This document shows, in pieces, positions 22,265 through 33,099 of a stretch of DNA of 64,000 bases. The stretch is taken from NCBI GenBank assembly GCA_036362985.1, contig JAYGXS010000003.1:32086506-32150505 (forward strand). Reading direction: 5' to 3'. The notes below the pieces were generated by a model. It made no database searches, was not told the DNA's origin, and saw only the letters and a program-made list of their open reading frames with translations. The translations under genes were made by a program, and so were the position numbers. This stretch comes from Ligula intestinalis (taxonomy: Eukaryota; Platyhelminthes; Cestoda; Diphyllobothriidea; Diphyllobothriidae). Numbering within the stretch: the stretch's first letter is position 1; every line of letters begins with the position of its first letter.

Positions 22265-23200
22265 ATCTGTTGCGATCTGGCATAGTAACAATGCTAGATG
22301 GATGCCCATCGAGCGTGTTACGGGACATACTCGTTCCGTTCAGCCTTGAGACTCTCTGATATGTTCTTCTGCCCCTTTTACTAGCTGTTGATGCGGTTCA
22401 AGTAGGGGACGCCAGACATAACGGGACGAGTGTGTCGCCTAACGCGTAGTGGGTTTTTTGGTCCTTAGACTACGCTACTTGGTTCCCCTTGCAATTCTTA
22501 AACTATCAAATTTCTTAAAAAAGGGGTACTGCACAGAAAAAAATGTTTTGTTTTAATTGCATTGCTATGGGGTTATAGGAGCAAAATTTTCTTCTGAATC
22601 ATAGCTTGTTCTGGGGACATTTTTAAGCGCAAAAGTGTTTGAAGGTAGTGTAAGAAAATGACATTCTTAACTTCCTTATAAGTAGCATTCATATAAACTA
22701 TCTTTTAATTCACTGCAATATACAAGTACATGAAAATAACCATTTTCGTTAAACCCTTGTGGAGGAGACTCAATTGGATGTAAACAAAACACTGTTAAAG
22801 GATTTGTATATCAAGTTGCTGTCATTATATGAATTTGCGTATGATAAAAAGTACTGTGCCATTCTACATACCATATTTTGGCAATAAATTAGGCGGAAAT
22901 CGCCGTTTTTATTATGCCGATACAAATAAAAATACATCCTGGAAATACCTATATCCTTCATAAGATCTGTGACAGAGAGATTCTTAATCAATGTTAGAAA
23001 GACCAACAAAAATATAAGTAGGGCTTTCTTGTTTTCCTCCATCCACCCAGCAGAACATGGAAATAGAAACCACCCGTACTATACAGAAGCTTTCTTAGTT
23101 AATAAATTGTCAACTAAAATTTTGAAATTGTTTTTCAATTCGAACAAATTTCCTAAGTAGAGTCCTAACCTCGGCAGTCGAGTCTCAAGCCATTTTAGTA
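22265..23200. other. AT-rich, no gene recognised
   Basis: Homopolymer-rich from 22500. Frames at 22770-23042 (minus) and 22969-23160 (plus) overlap and look accidental. Confidence 0.35.
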
Positions 23201-23204
23201 AGGT

Positions 23205-23915
23205 TGGAACAACTTACGTGATTTGCTACCAAAAGACTGCAAGTGCGAATATGTTTGTGTGTGTTTTCTATAAAATATATGTGGTAAGGACATCTATAAG
23301 GATGGATACATGCACTGGAAAACCAATCATAATATTTAGGTTAAATTCTAAAAATATGCTTTTGCAGATGCCCAGAAGGGAGTTCGTTCAAGTGTCAACT
23401 CTTGACGTGGCTGACATGTCTTGGGATTCGTCTGCAGAATAATCAAACTTACAAACCTCCACCAGTCGTATTTCGTTAACGATATAATCGCACGGTTTTT
23501 AGTAATGAAAGGACCATTTCTTTATTTTGTATTAAATATGCAATGCGTTCAGAATTTCTAACTTTTCTGGCTAACTGATAGGCGAGTAGGAATTTGGCGA
23601 AGGCTCATCATGCGTATTCAAGGCCATTTCAATGCACAAATGGGCGGTCACCGCGAGCCCGGTTTGACGTTTAAAAACAACAGGAATTTTTATGGAACTG
23701 ACAGGCGTATGCAGTGACCTGCTTGACTGCTCCAACTGGGTCATCTCCTGAAAGTATAAACCACCTTCCTTTTTTAGCGACAGAGCTGGTATCGATGCTC
23801 CTTTTCGTACCATTTATGCTTTATTGCAGAATATATCCACCAATGTAAATAATTCATGAAGAACATTCGGACTATTAGTGACTGCAGAAGATCGTTAAGG
23901 AGTAAGCTTTCATGT
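23205..23915 (-). repeat. Family C/D repeat, minus copy of an inverted pair
   Basis: Reverse-complement partner of 17000-17625, 6.3 kb away. It retains, on the minus strand, a frame at 23813-23571 that aligns with the small frame at 17103-17315. Its far end (GTGATTTGCTACCAAAAGACTG, 23218-23240) continues into the family C 3' region also seen at 56.4 kb. Confidence 0.65.
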
Positions 23916-24520
23916 TCCAATTTTGAGCCAACAACAGACCAGCCGGGACCTACACGTTTGCTTTTCTAAGACGGAGCAGTCTCCCTTTCAGGAGAAATTT
24001 GACGTTAATATGGGGAGCGCAGACGCCTTAACGGTTGAAATTTTACGTCTCCCTTCAGAAAGGATAAGCACTAGGGGCATGAGGAACTGTCACTTGCTCT
24101 TCAAACGCACAAACAGAAGTGGCAGCTCCGGCAACAGTGCCAACTAGCCCTGATTTTTTTCATAAAGAATTTTGGAAAATTTAAGCACACCCTGCTAAAC
24201 ACACTGTGAACTGTGCTCATAGCTGTTTCGTGTCATGTGGCACTCAACAGTTGCAAGATTTATTTTGTCACATGTGTGTCGCAATAGTCAATTTTTGAAC
24301 CGTGGGGTGACGGTAGCGCGCACAGATCGTCATCTGCCTTTAACATCTTCTCAAGAACCTCAGCGTACTGTGACGAGCGCTTTATCATCCCCTCAAGTAT
24401 CCAAACGAAATGCCTTCTAATCTATTTTGTTAGTATTTTGGAGGACGGCTCGGTGGATAGTGTCACCGACTGCAATAGCCTCACATCCACACCATGGGAG
24501 TCTGTCAGTGATGTGTGCGT

Positions 24521-24538
24521 GCGTGTGTGTGTGTGTGT
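24521..24538 (+). repeat. TG microsatellite
   Basis: GTGCGTGCG followed by a run of GT dinucleotides. It lies inside an antisense frame that encodes a His-Thr run and is not a gene. Confidence 0.8.
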
Positions 24539-24764
24539 AATGCTCACAGGCACACTTTCTCCTTATTCCTGGCACAAATGGTAGAGGCACCTGCGACTGC
24601 CTAACGCCATTCAACGCATATTATAACCCCGGTTATTGGCATACACAGAGTCTGCCTCGATGACAGCCCTCAGTATTCCCGGGCGATGTGATGAATCATC
24701 GTCTGTGAACTGGGATTGCATGTGAGCCCACACTAAGAGAAAGCTAGGTAACTTACTGAGGACT

Positions 24765-24945
24765 GATTGTTTTGCCAGCAAAGACAGGGAAGGCTGGGAT
24801 GGATATTTCGGGCTTATTGGCCGTCGTCAGCCAGTCATACTCTGACCAGTTTGTGCCGCACTCGAGCCTCAAACTTGCGACCCTTATGATCAGAGTCAAA
24901 CACTCTAACCATTGAGCCACGAGCTCGTTGTCTAGCTTGTATAAA
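24765..24945 (-). mobile_element. R2 element, best preserved copy
   Basis: Read on the minus strand: ACAACGAGCTCGTGGCTCAA (box A region, consensus satisfied), AATGGTTAGAG, a box B-like GCAAGTTTGAGGCTCGAG, a spacer, GTATGACTGG, the hammerhead, then CCCAGCC and CCCTGTCTTTGCTGG. The order is tRNA-like head, then ribozyme, then linker. It has no coding capacity. This is the layout known from schistosome Sm-alpha SINE-like elements, though the sequence differs. Confidence 0.75.
24790..24838 (-). ncRNA. Hammerhead ribozyme, R2 type, complete core
   Basis: CTGACGA at 24830-24824 (position 7 is free to vary) and GAAA at 24809-24806. Stem II is CGGCCAATAAGCCCG with GGC/GCC paired. Cleavage is predicted after C24798 (triplet AUC). 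Stem I pairs GG, T and C on one side with CC, A and G on the other, then one mismatch and one more pair. Stem III is weak (two pairs plus a mismatch), so single-copy activity may be low. Confidence 0.65.
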
Positions 24946-24949
24946 TCAG

Positions 24950-27265
24950 GGGATATTGAGGTTTTACATTCTGCTTATTTGCGCAATTCATCCGCAAAAG
25001 GTTGCTTGAGTACGGCTTTTCTGGACTCCTGGCCGGTACTATGTTTTGGAGTGTGATTATTGGGATTATGTGTACAAAATATGTGACTTTGTGTTTTACC
25101 AATTGGAAGTGGTTGACGTCCGCTCCAATATCTTCAGACTGTCTTGCACCCTCTTTATAAAGTCCAGTTGTGATGACTCAACTTTTTGTGTAAAAGAAAG
25201 TTAGTAGCGTTTTTGAAGTCGGTTGTTATATCCGAAACTGCCTGAAGAACACTTGCTGACGTGGTAGTACGTTGAAATCCCCATAGTTGTGCCATGCAGC
25301 TGCAAACCATTATGAATCAGGCTTCGGAGTTTTCGCAGGTGGCTGTTTTTGGTCTAGGGCTTAGCAACTTCGTGCATGTCTACTGAAGTGTTAATCGGGA
25401 CTCATTTCTCTAGTTGTTCACTTAAAAATATAGATATGTATATATCTTATCCAGATACATGGGGACATCAGCCCTTCAAAATATGGGTTTTGTTCACTGA
25501 AACTCTCTAAGTAGCCTGCTTAACCTCTAAAGTTAGCCAGCTCTCGACGGCTTTAGATTAACTTAATCCAAGAAAAGTGGGTATTCCGTGCTTATTGTGT
25601 AGATGGTATGAAATAGATAACAGCAGCCTTCCTACTCGTGGGGTGATAACCCTGTTCCTCCGTCTTTTCTAGAGTCTTAGAAGAACCGCACAACTGTCAC
25701 CGAGTTGATGTAGTTTACGTCATTTTATTTAAATCGTTTGACATCCTGCTAGGCAATCTGTCTCTTATGTTTTAATAGCAAAACTTCTTTCTAGAAATTG
25801 ACCTGTGACAGTCCGTCGTGGGACGCAGGGGACTAAGGCTCTCAAATTGGCTGAGTTTTAGTTTTTGAAAACTAAATTTCAGGTAAACGGTGGCAAAACC
25901 TTGAAAAAACATGTAGTGAGCTACGTGTTTAGGTATTTATATCTCGCAGCACTAATATCTGGGGGTGGTGTTTATACATTCGCTATGCCAGGAAGTATAC
26001 TAACAATATTTAAAAAAACGCATATTTAGTCTTAATTATTGGTTGGAAGTATGCAAGAATCTAGTTCGGTTACAATCCGTACTTCGTATTATTCGCCACA
26101 TTGAGCTGCGTTTGCGACCCTCGCCAGCTGTTTATTGTTGAGTACGTAAGTCAACGTGGTCGTGGGTTTTTTTAAACTGCATATAACGTTGGTAAGTATC
26201 TTTTTTGTCCCGATCCGGCTTACTTCGCCGTCAGTCACTGAAAAGAAAATGAAAACACATAAATTTGCGAATTGCCGCTTTTTGCGTCTTATTTCTAAGG
26301 AATTTACATCCCATTAGCGATCTTGTTTGGAAGAAAAAAGGAATCCACTTGAATAATGTAGATTTTAAATCCACATTTCTGGGTAAATTTTAAGATAACA
26401 TTTTTGCGATTGATTTTTTAGTTTGTATGGTTTAAAATAAGAAGATATTTAATCTGTGTTTGGGGAATTATATTTATAAATTAAAAGATCGCTATCTTAT
26501 ATGTTTTTGGGATGAGGTTGTCACTTAGAGAATGTCTCCCTCCCAGTCATAACACATTTATTGACTTAATTTTCCCTTAAAAAAATAAGGATTTATATTC
26601 ATGTTTCACGAGTCTACCATTCTATCAATTTGTTTCCTGAAAAAGCATTTTATATAGGCATCAACTTGTCAACAAAAGTTAAAATGTGAGTTTCAGGATG
26701 TTGATTAGATGGAGGAGATTTTATCGCTGCAACAAGACTTTTCGTTATTCCGTTTTTTTATCTTCGTACTTGAACTCACCATTAGGAATAACATAAGAGA
26801 AGGGTACTTAACCCGCAAGTTCTGCGGCATTTATTGCACTTAATTACTCTGCCTCGGCATAGCATCAGCTATTGCTGCTCATGAGCTTCTTTAATGCATC
26901 CGAGTTCTAATCTCCGCAATTACATCATCCGTATTGATAATTGGTATGATAGTAACTTGGCTCGTCAATACTGACAATAAAAGCAGCGTTAGTTCACGTG
27001 ATTCCATATGGGTAATCACAGATTATCCATGGTGATGACAGTTATTCCTGTGAGGTCTTACATGTTCCGGCAATTCTTTGACCATCGGTTCAGCTACTTC
27101 CTTCGAAAAAATATATCAAAATGTTTTTGAAGTGTGCAGCAATTGACTTCTGCATAGATCTCGGGATTTAAACACTTTTTTTGCTTTTTGGGAAAAATTC
27201 AATGCCTTTAACCTTGAAATTTCCATTGTAACACCTTATAAGCACGCTTTCATGGATCTCGTTCT
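24950..27265. other. Gene-free AT-rich stretch
   Basis: No frame above 60 aa on either strand over 2.3 kb. Long T and A runs are present, with no tandem array and no repeat that I can match to the rest of the window. Confidence 0.5.
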
Positions 27266-27269
27266 GCCA

Positions 27270-27560
27270 CTTAACGATTATTGGTTAAGTTCAGCGATGA
27301 TACCCATGTAAGCATTGAGGAAGTCAAGTTAAGCGAACGAACGTTTTCGATTAATTCATCATCAGGCAATACAGTAATATAAGGGAGGGTAGAGTTAACG
27401 AAAATGTTTAGGCAAACCAATCAGTAGTAACAAGGGGGGAGAGGGGGAGAGGTGTCAAAGGATCAAAGGGGGATCAAGGGGCTCAGATTCTAGTCTTAAT
27501 TGGGGTGGGGGCGAGGGGAAAGGGAAGGTGTCAGACAATTAGTTCATGTCCGACAATTAT
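27270..27560 (-). repeat. Second copy of the F2 foldback arm
   Basis: Shares AGCGATGATACCCATGTAAG and the inner CATCATCAGGCAATACAGTA blocks with the arms of the element at 1110-1702. It also shares the interior CAGACAATTAGTTCATGTC. A G-rich tract (27425-27530) interrupts it. The matching right arm was not found; the mariner element starts 240 bp downstream. Confidence 0.5.
27340..27368 (-). ncRNA. Hammerhead-like relic in F2 arm copy
   Basis: Minus strand CTGATGA (27365-27359) followed by TGAATTAATC and GAAAACGTTCG. Stem II has two pairs at most and there is an extra A in the 3' core. Likely inactive. Confidence 0.3.
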
Positions 27561-27798
27561 TGGTTAATTAACGAATCATTCCAGGTTTACTTTCTTCGTG
27601 TGAGATTGAGCTAATGAAGCAAAAAAACAGGGCAAGAGTGAATGTGGAGAAGGCTTAGACACTTTTTTATAGTTGCCACCCATCGTTTGTGAATCTCTTG
27701 ATCTCTCTAAGACTATGTACATATATGGCGATCGTTGATAAGCGTGGAGCAGCTGTATTTGCCAAGTGTACTCTTACAAACATTATATGCGCTGTATA

Positions 27799-28380
27799 CA
27801 GGGTGTCCACAAAGTCTGGGTACATATGAATTTTAATATTTCATTTATTTATGTTATTTTTGTTGGGACGGCAGAGTCTCACGATTATTCAACAACGCTT
27901 AGGCTCTAAGCGCAGCTGCAGAACAAAGTCCCACGCCGTGGCTTGACAATGCGTCAATAATTATCGATTTTCCATCCTATCTGATTTAACCATGCTACAA
28001 ATGCCACAGATTGGCTGAATGGCACTTTTCTTCACTGGATTGGAAGAAGAGGTCATGTGGAGTGGTCCCCTCGTTCACCAGACCTTTCTCCCCTTGATTT
28101 CTTTGTCTGGGGTATGTTAAAAGAGAATGTTTACTCAATGAAGATTGCAAATCTAAACCACTTGAGAGAACGCATTATCAGTCAGTGTGCTGAAATCGAT
28201 GGCAATGTACACCTATTCAATCGAGTTCACCAGAATTTAGCAAGGCGCATCGAATTATGCATTGCAAATAATAGACATCATATTAAAAATATAATTTCTT
28301 AACATTATTATTAAATAAATTTGTTTTGTTCTTAAGGTATGTATTTATCCTCTATGTACCCAGACTTCGTGGACATCCTG
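27799..28380 (+). mobile_element. Internally deleted mariner-like element
   Basis: A 582-bp element with terminal inverted repeats. The left end CAGGGTGTCCACAAAGTCTG pairs with the right end, whose reverse complement starts CAGGATGTCCACGAAGTCTG. Both continue GGTACATA, giving about 28 bp with two mismatches. TA dinucleotides flank both ends (27797-27798 and 28381-28382), the target duplication of Tc1/mariner elements. Only the C-terminal part of the transposase remains, so it cannot move by itself. Confidence 0.88.
28030..28302 (+). pseudogene. Mariner-type transposase, C-terminal fragment
   Basis: The frame reads FLHWIGRRGHVEWSPRSPDL then SPLDFFVWGMLKENVY, the region around the third catalytic acid (the Asp in SPDL) of mariner-like DDE transposases. 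It ends RRIELCIANNRHHIKNIIS before a TAA at 28300-28302. About 80 of the normal 340 or so residues are left. The N-terminal helix-turn-helix domains and the first two catalytic Asp are deleted; the upstream 27900-28020 does not encode them. The C-terminal part shows no stop. Confidence 0.85.
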
Positions 28381-28384
28381 TATA

Positions 28385-28735
28385 TATAGATTTATAAGCC
28401 GAAAGATTCGGCATCCAGATATTTTATCGCGTTCATTATCTCCCTCTTCTTCTTTTTTACCTTTGGGAGATAATGAACGCGACATATAGATATTTGAGTG
28501 GAATCGCGTTCATCATCTCCCAAAGGTAAGAAAAGAGCAGAGGGGGCGGGTTCAGGGGCCAACTTATATTTGAACTGACGTTTCGAAAATCTTCTCGTTT
28601 TCATCGTCAGAGAAACGTCAGTTCAAATATAATTTGGTTCATGAACCCACCCCTCCTCATCCTCCTTAACTTTGGGAGATGATGAGCGTGAGAAAATATC
28701 TGGACCCCGAATATTTTGGCATATAAATGTATCAA
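28385..28735. mobile_element. Nested-palindrome foldback element F3
   Basis: The outer arms pair: ATTCGGCATCCAGATATTTT (28407-28426) with the complement of AAAATATCTGG...CCGAAT (about 28693-28722). Inside, an 18-bp motif TCGCGTTCATTATCTCCC occurs four times in alternating orientation: 28427-28444 plus, 28465-28482 minus, 28504-28521 plus, 28674-28691 minus. At the centre is a perfect 19-bp inverted repeat, 28565-28583 with 28613-28631, enclosing a hammerhead core. It starts five bases after the mariner element ends. There is no coding capacity; a 70-aa antisense frame is incidental. Confidence 0.7.
28565..28631 (-). ncRNA. Hammerhead ribozyme, PLE type, in a palindrome
   Basis: On the minus strand CTGACGA (28610-28604), stem II with GAAAA/TTTTC five pairs around CGAGAAGA, GAAA (28584-28581), then CGTC with cleavage predicted after position 28577. 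The core is complete. The flanks form a perfect 19-bp inverted repeat that would compete with, or extend, the ribozyme fold. Because the 3' strand AAACGTCAGTTC is also present inverted on the 5' side, a long hairpin is an alternative structure. Confidence 0.6.
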
Positions 28736-28739
28736 TTGA

Positions 28740-29320
28740 CGAGGAGCGCTCATCCTGAGACAAAGTCATCCAGTTGTGCATTGGGGCTTAATCACAAGCC
28801 CCACCAGCAGTCAGTCAGTAGCCAGTTTATCATAGGCGAACTGTCATTACCGAAAAATGCAAGGGGACAAGGATGGCCATTTCTGTATACTGTGTGATCA
28901 ATGCTAAACCTGGTAGTTTTAAGAGGTGATTGGTACTTCCATCTCAGTTTCTCTTTAGCTTAGCTTGAAGTGTCCACCTTCTGTTTTCAAATGAAGGTCA
29001 ATCCTGGTCACCAATGTTTTAGGCAGTTGAAGTAGTTTGATATTTTTATTATAAGGCCGGTTTTATCACGGCGATTTCTGACTTTAGACGAAATCAGCAA
29101 TATGTTAATCGATGAACTAACTAAACGACTGCGCAGATTAAAAAATATTCACTAACTATGAACGCGTAATTTACTGGGATTATTTCATGTACTTTTAATC
29201 GGAACTTTGCTTATTGAGAAAATAAACAGTTATTGTGACCCGCCTAAAAACTGGGTTTAGTTGGTACCAGTGTTTAGTTTGCGGTTGGGTTAACTTTATC
29301 GTTAAAAAGATCGTGAAGCT
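28740..29320. other. No gene recognised
   Basis: Mixed composition with no frame of note and no repeat that I can match. Confidence 0.35.
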
Positions 29321-29327
29321 TAAGAAA

Positions 29328-29355
29328 AATGAGTTTTGAAGTTAAATATCAGGTA
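29328..29355 (+). other. Possible mini first exon (weak)
   Basis: ATG followed by SFEVKYQ, then CAG|GTAAGT, a strong donor. The exon would be 24 nt. Without a downstream exon this is only a suggestion; short ATG-donor pairs arise by chance. Confidence 0.15.
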
Positions 29356-29374
29356 AGTTTAGCGTTCAAGTTAA

Positions 29375-30047
29375 TTGCAAGATGAAGTGCAACGTTTAAG
29401 TCCGGTCGTGGTCCGTGGTTATTGGTGCAATTCTCGATTGCAAATGAGCTTCTATTTGAAGCATCACTCTAGCTTTTTTGATACTTCTTCCACAAACAAA
29501 AAACTTCCTACCAAAAGATTCATGGCAATAGATAAGAAACTAAAATGTACCGCACAAAACACGACAATTAAAAAAGTTTGTGTTATCTGGCGGGAAAATA
29601 AGGATTTCCTGTTAAAACACCGAGTTAATGAGGCGCCTGATTATAAGGCTTGCCTAGTTGTCTTTTTAAGCGCAAATCCGAGCTATATTTTTCAAGCGAA
29701 GAGTACTCTGTTGACTATTAGGTCTGGTTAAGTGCGGTTCGTTGGCTCGCACTTTTAAGTCTATCTACAGCAGCATCACCGTATTTCATCTTTGGCGAGT
29801 CCTCCAAGATATAAATACCGATGATATATATATATCGATTTTTCCGACTGTGTTATGGCTTATGCAAACTGCAGCGCCGAGCATGGAGTACCCAAACTCA
29901 GCGCCAACTCTGTCATTTCACACGCATTTGCCTGATCAGCTTATCCTTGCTCCTGTGACCTATAGCAGATGTGTGCGCGTTGTGGAGAAAGTTAAAGAAG
30001 TCTTGTTGCAGTTTTTCTACGCACAACTAACTAAAAATTTGAAGTAA
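29375..30047 (+). other. Two adjacent unrecognised frames
   Basis: 29375-29731 (118 aa) and 29742-30047 (101 aa) follow each other on the plus strand. The first is Lys-rich (NKKLPTKRFMAIDKKLK) with KKVCVIWRENKDFLLKHR. The second has no charge pattern of note. They are longer than most accidental frames in this AT-rich area, but codon choice is not distinctive. A decayed element is possible. Confidence 0.2.
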
Positions 30048-30469
30048 CTTTTCAGACCTTAAATTGCATTCATTTTCCGTTTTTTTTTTCCGAATACTCA
30101 CGCTCTGCATTTACGGATAGCGCAAACGTTGAGCTGTATGGAATCGAAAGAGTGTGTTTCCATATTAAATAAATCAATACTCGAAAATCGATTCGGCAAC
30201 CGTGTGCTTTCAGTAATTGATCATCAGGCCTAAAACTTGCATTTAAAATAGAAATTTGACAGTTGGGCAGGGTTTAGGATTTTTGTGGTTAATACTCATC
30301 GTTCTCACACCGTCCGCATAGCGACGTCAGCACGGTGAGGACATTGGGGCTGGGAAGGAAGAACTATGATAGGCTGTGAGTAGTGTTCATAGGTCGAGTA
30401 AAATCCTCATCAAGTAAGCGGAGTTAAAAACCGTCACCAGGATGTGGGGTCTGAATGCAATCGCCAGCT

Positions 30470-30950
30470 CGCGTCCGCGTCGGCCACGGAAGGGAAAGTG
30501 CCTGTACTATCGTCTTTTGACAGCACAGCACTGGATTCGCTAGCCGTATAGCCACTGTTCTGCCTGCTGCTAGCCTTCATTGACTTATGTCCTTATAGGA
30601 GTTGGTTGGTGTCCTGTAGACAAGCAGAAGGTCATTGTTAGGATTGACTCGGTGCATTGGAATGGAACTCCCTCTACTTAAGCTGCTGAGAACTTTTAAA
30701 GCAGCCTCTTTTCCACGTGCCTCGTCGTACGGCCAATGCATCCTTCCCTCCACAATGACAAATTAAAGAGCAAATTGACTTTGATCTGGCCTTCAGTGAA
30801 AGACGATCTTTACCTCTTAAAAGCAGGAGGGGAAGTTCGTGAAGAATATGCGTAGGTTCGTCGTGGAAACAGTTCTTGTGATCGCTACCTCTAGACGTTG
30901 GCAATCTTATGAATACTTCTTTCTTTTTTGCAGCTAGGGTACTAGTTTTT
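30470..30950 (-). mobile_element. Penelope-like element fragment
   Basis: Follows the PLE at 4965-5530 block by block: TCGGCCACGG(G/A)AGGGA, CAGCACA(A/G)(T/C)ACTGGATTCG, GTATAGCCAC, GGTTGGT(T/G)(A/G)GTGTCCTGT, then the TTTTCCA-GCGCC/GTGCC region, GGAGAGTTCGTGAA and the CTTATGAATA(C/T)-T-CTT block ending TTTTGCAGCTAGGGTA. It covers the endonuclease and part of the linker, with many indels. No intact frame remains. Confidence 0.7.
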
Positions 30951-31635
30951 TTGGTGAACTCGCCTTAGTAATATTTTAATAATTTAAACAGTCTAAATCA
31001 ATAATTGTCAAGTTTTAATAAAAGGGTTGGAGTTACAAAGCTAAAGTTTTATAGATAAGCCGTCGCGTTCAATATTTTTTGATTCTATTAGAGCTAAAGT
31101 CTTCATTTTCGCTAAAAAATGCAAATAGCCTTCCCCTTGCGGTGTTTGATTAGGCGACATTAGCATGAAATGAACGCTATTGAAGGTTATTTTTTGCTTC
31201 ATCTAAGAGGAGACGGCTCTTATAAAAAACGTTTCTCAAGTTCAGTCGTACGCGAATAGTTCTCTTTTGTAAATAATCAACAAGGGAGACGGTGCTAGAC
31301 GTAAGGTGGTAGGTTAGCTCGCAGGCTGCCTAAGCACGTCCGATTCCATTTCGATGGAATATTGAGTCTTAATTCTAATCAGTACCTTAATGCACACTAA
31401 ATTTCAAAAGTTGCATCCCTAAGTGACTGACCAAGGGAAGCGTCGACTCTGTTGATAACTTTTCAAATCAATTTCATAGGACGCAGGATAATTAAGTTTA
31501 ATTTCTGACTAGAGTTGGCTTATGCTGATTTCCTCCAAGAGCTCCGGCTGTCTCAAAACTACAGTTGTCATTTACAGATTAGGCGGTATTCATTAAATAT
31601 TATTGTCCTGTCATTTTCTGTGCCCTGGCGACACT

Positions 31636-31700
31636 ATCTGTCTCTGATGATGGCTCCGAGTGAGAATCCGAAACGTCAGGCGAATAAACTTCTTGCATGG
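31636..31700 (+). ncRNA. Hammerhead ribozyme, PLE type, complete core
   Basis: CTGATGA at 31644-31650 and GAAA at 31670-31673, then CGTC with cleavage predicted after C31677. Stem II is GG/CC plus CTC/GAG around CGAGT, with an AAT bulge. Stem I is GTCT (31640-31643) with AGGC (31678-31681). Core and tail GGCGAATAAAC are the same as at 21.14 kb, while stem II sequences differ. Two independent insertions of the same 3' element are the simplest reading. Confidence 0.7.
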
Positions 31701-31704
31701 TATT

Positions 31705-33095
31705 TTGTTCTGAAGCACTTTCTGGAACTTGCCCTTTCGCTACTATTGGCAACTGGATGGATGCACCCCTACGAAACTTAATTATATCTCCTTCATATTC
31801 TCACTAGACGGGGCTGTTAAAGGTCTGCACTTCCAACCGTCAGTTCGTATGCTTGCACTTAGCTTTGTAGCCTTAAGCTCATTTTATCTGCGCAGCTGGT
31901 GCATTTGCAACGAGTCGGAGTTGACACACAAACGCTGCTGAATCCTGCGGGAGGATCAGTACACGTTCTAAAATCCTCCTTAGTGTGAAGCACTCGTGTT
32001 ATAACGAACTTTAACTTCGTGTTTTTTCGTGCCCTATATATATTTATATATATATATATATGCCTTCAGCGTTGTCGATGTCCAACAGTTTAAGTGTGTA
32101 TCGCTTCTCTCGGGTCACCCTTGATTACATGTTGCGTCCGCTTATGTAATTTCAGTTTTAGTTTATTGAGTGAGGGCAGTAGACAATGCCTTTGAAAATC
32201 CTACTGTTTACATACCAGTGCGCCATGCATGCGCTCTCGAAAATTGTTACTATTAAAGTATCATTCACAAAATGTAAGTAGTATCGGTTTTACAAATGAT
32301 CCCGTCTGGAATTGGTGCGATGTTAGTTCGGATTCAGATTGTCGAGGAAAAACAAGGAGAACATACAAATATCCAAATGTTTCTTGAAGAGCCGTAGGAA
32401 TGTAACCTCCACGACTGATTGCGCCAGATAATTCTGTTGTTCTACCAACTATTACAGGAAGAATTCAGAGCACAGATTTAGCCTGATAATTGTCGTGCGC
32501 AAATTAATTCCGTGCCCACGTAGATGAGAATTTGATCACGCTGCCCTTAAGTACATTTTGTGCCCATTTATATTACACTTGCTAGTGAATGCACAAATTT
32601 TCACACTATTTATTAAGTGACTGTTCTGGGTTTTTTTTAGTTCGTGCGACGAGCAGGTTTAGATTTTCCCACGCGGATTGTTTCGGAATACTTCTCGATC
32701 GACTGTTACCTAATGCAATAGAACGGCAGGTCTATGTGTTCCCTGGAGCCGGCTGCATACAAATTTAGCGTTCTGTCGAGTGCTGAGATATTTCCCGCAT
32801 CGAGGGTTGAAATTTCTAGATTTTCGTTTGTGACTCGTAATAGCTGGACAATTTTTGCTGTCAAAGGACAAAAATGATACCTTTTGCCCACCGCTAGCCA
32901 ATGCTCATGTATACAACTTGAATGCTACCTTGACGTTCTGGGCACTAAAAGCTGTAGCTCTGATGGTTGCTAAGTGAATAGGACAATTCCAACCGCACGA
33001 CCAGCCTGACGTGTGCTTGTCTGGTGTGTCTGATTGGCGGACTGAGAGTTAGGTTGCAATGACCCCTTTTTACTGCGGCCTTCATGGCATTCTTC
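31705..33095. other. No gene recognised
   Basis: A TA microsatellite at about 32035-32062 is the only clear structure. Minus frames at 32706-32901 are unrecognised. Confidence 0.4.
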
Positions 33096-33099
33096 TTAG

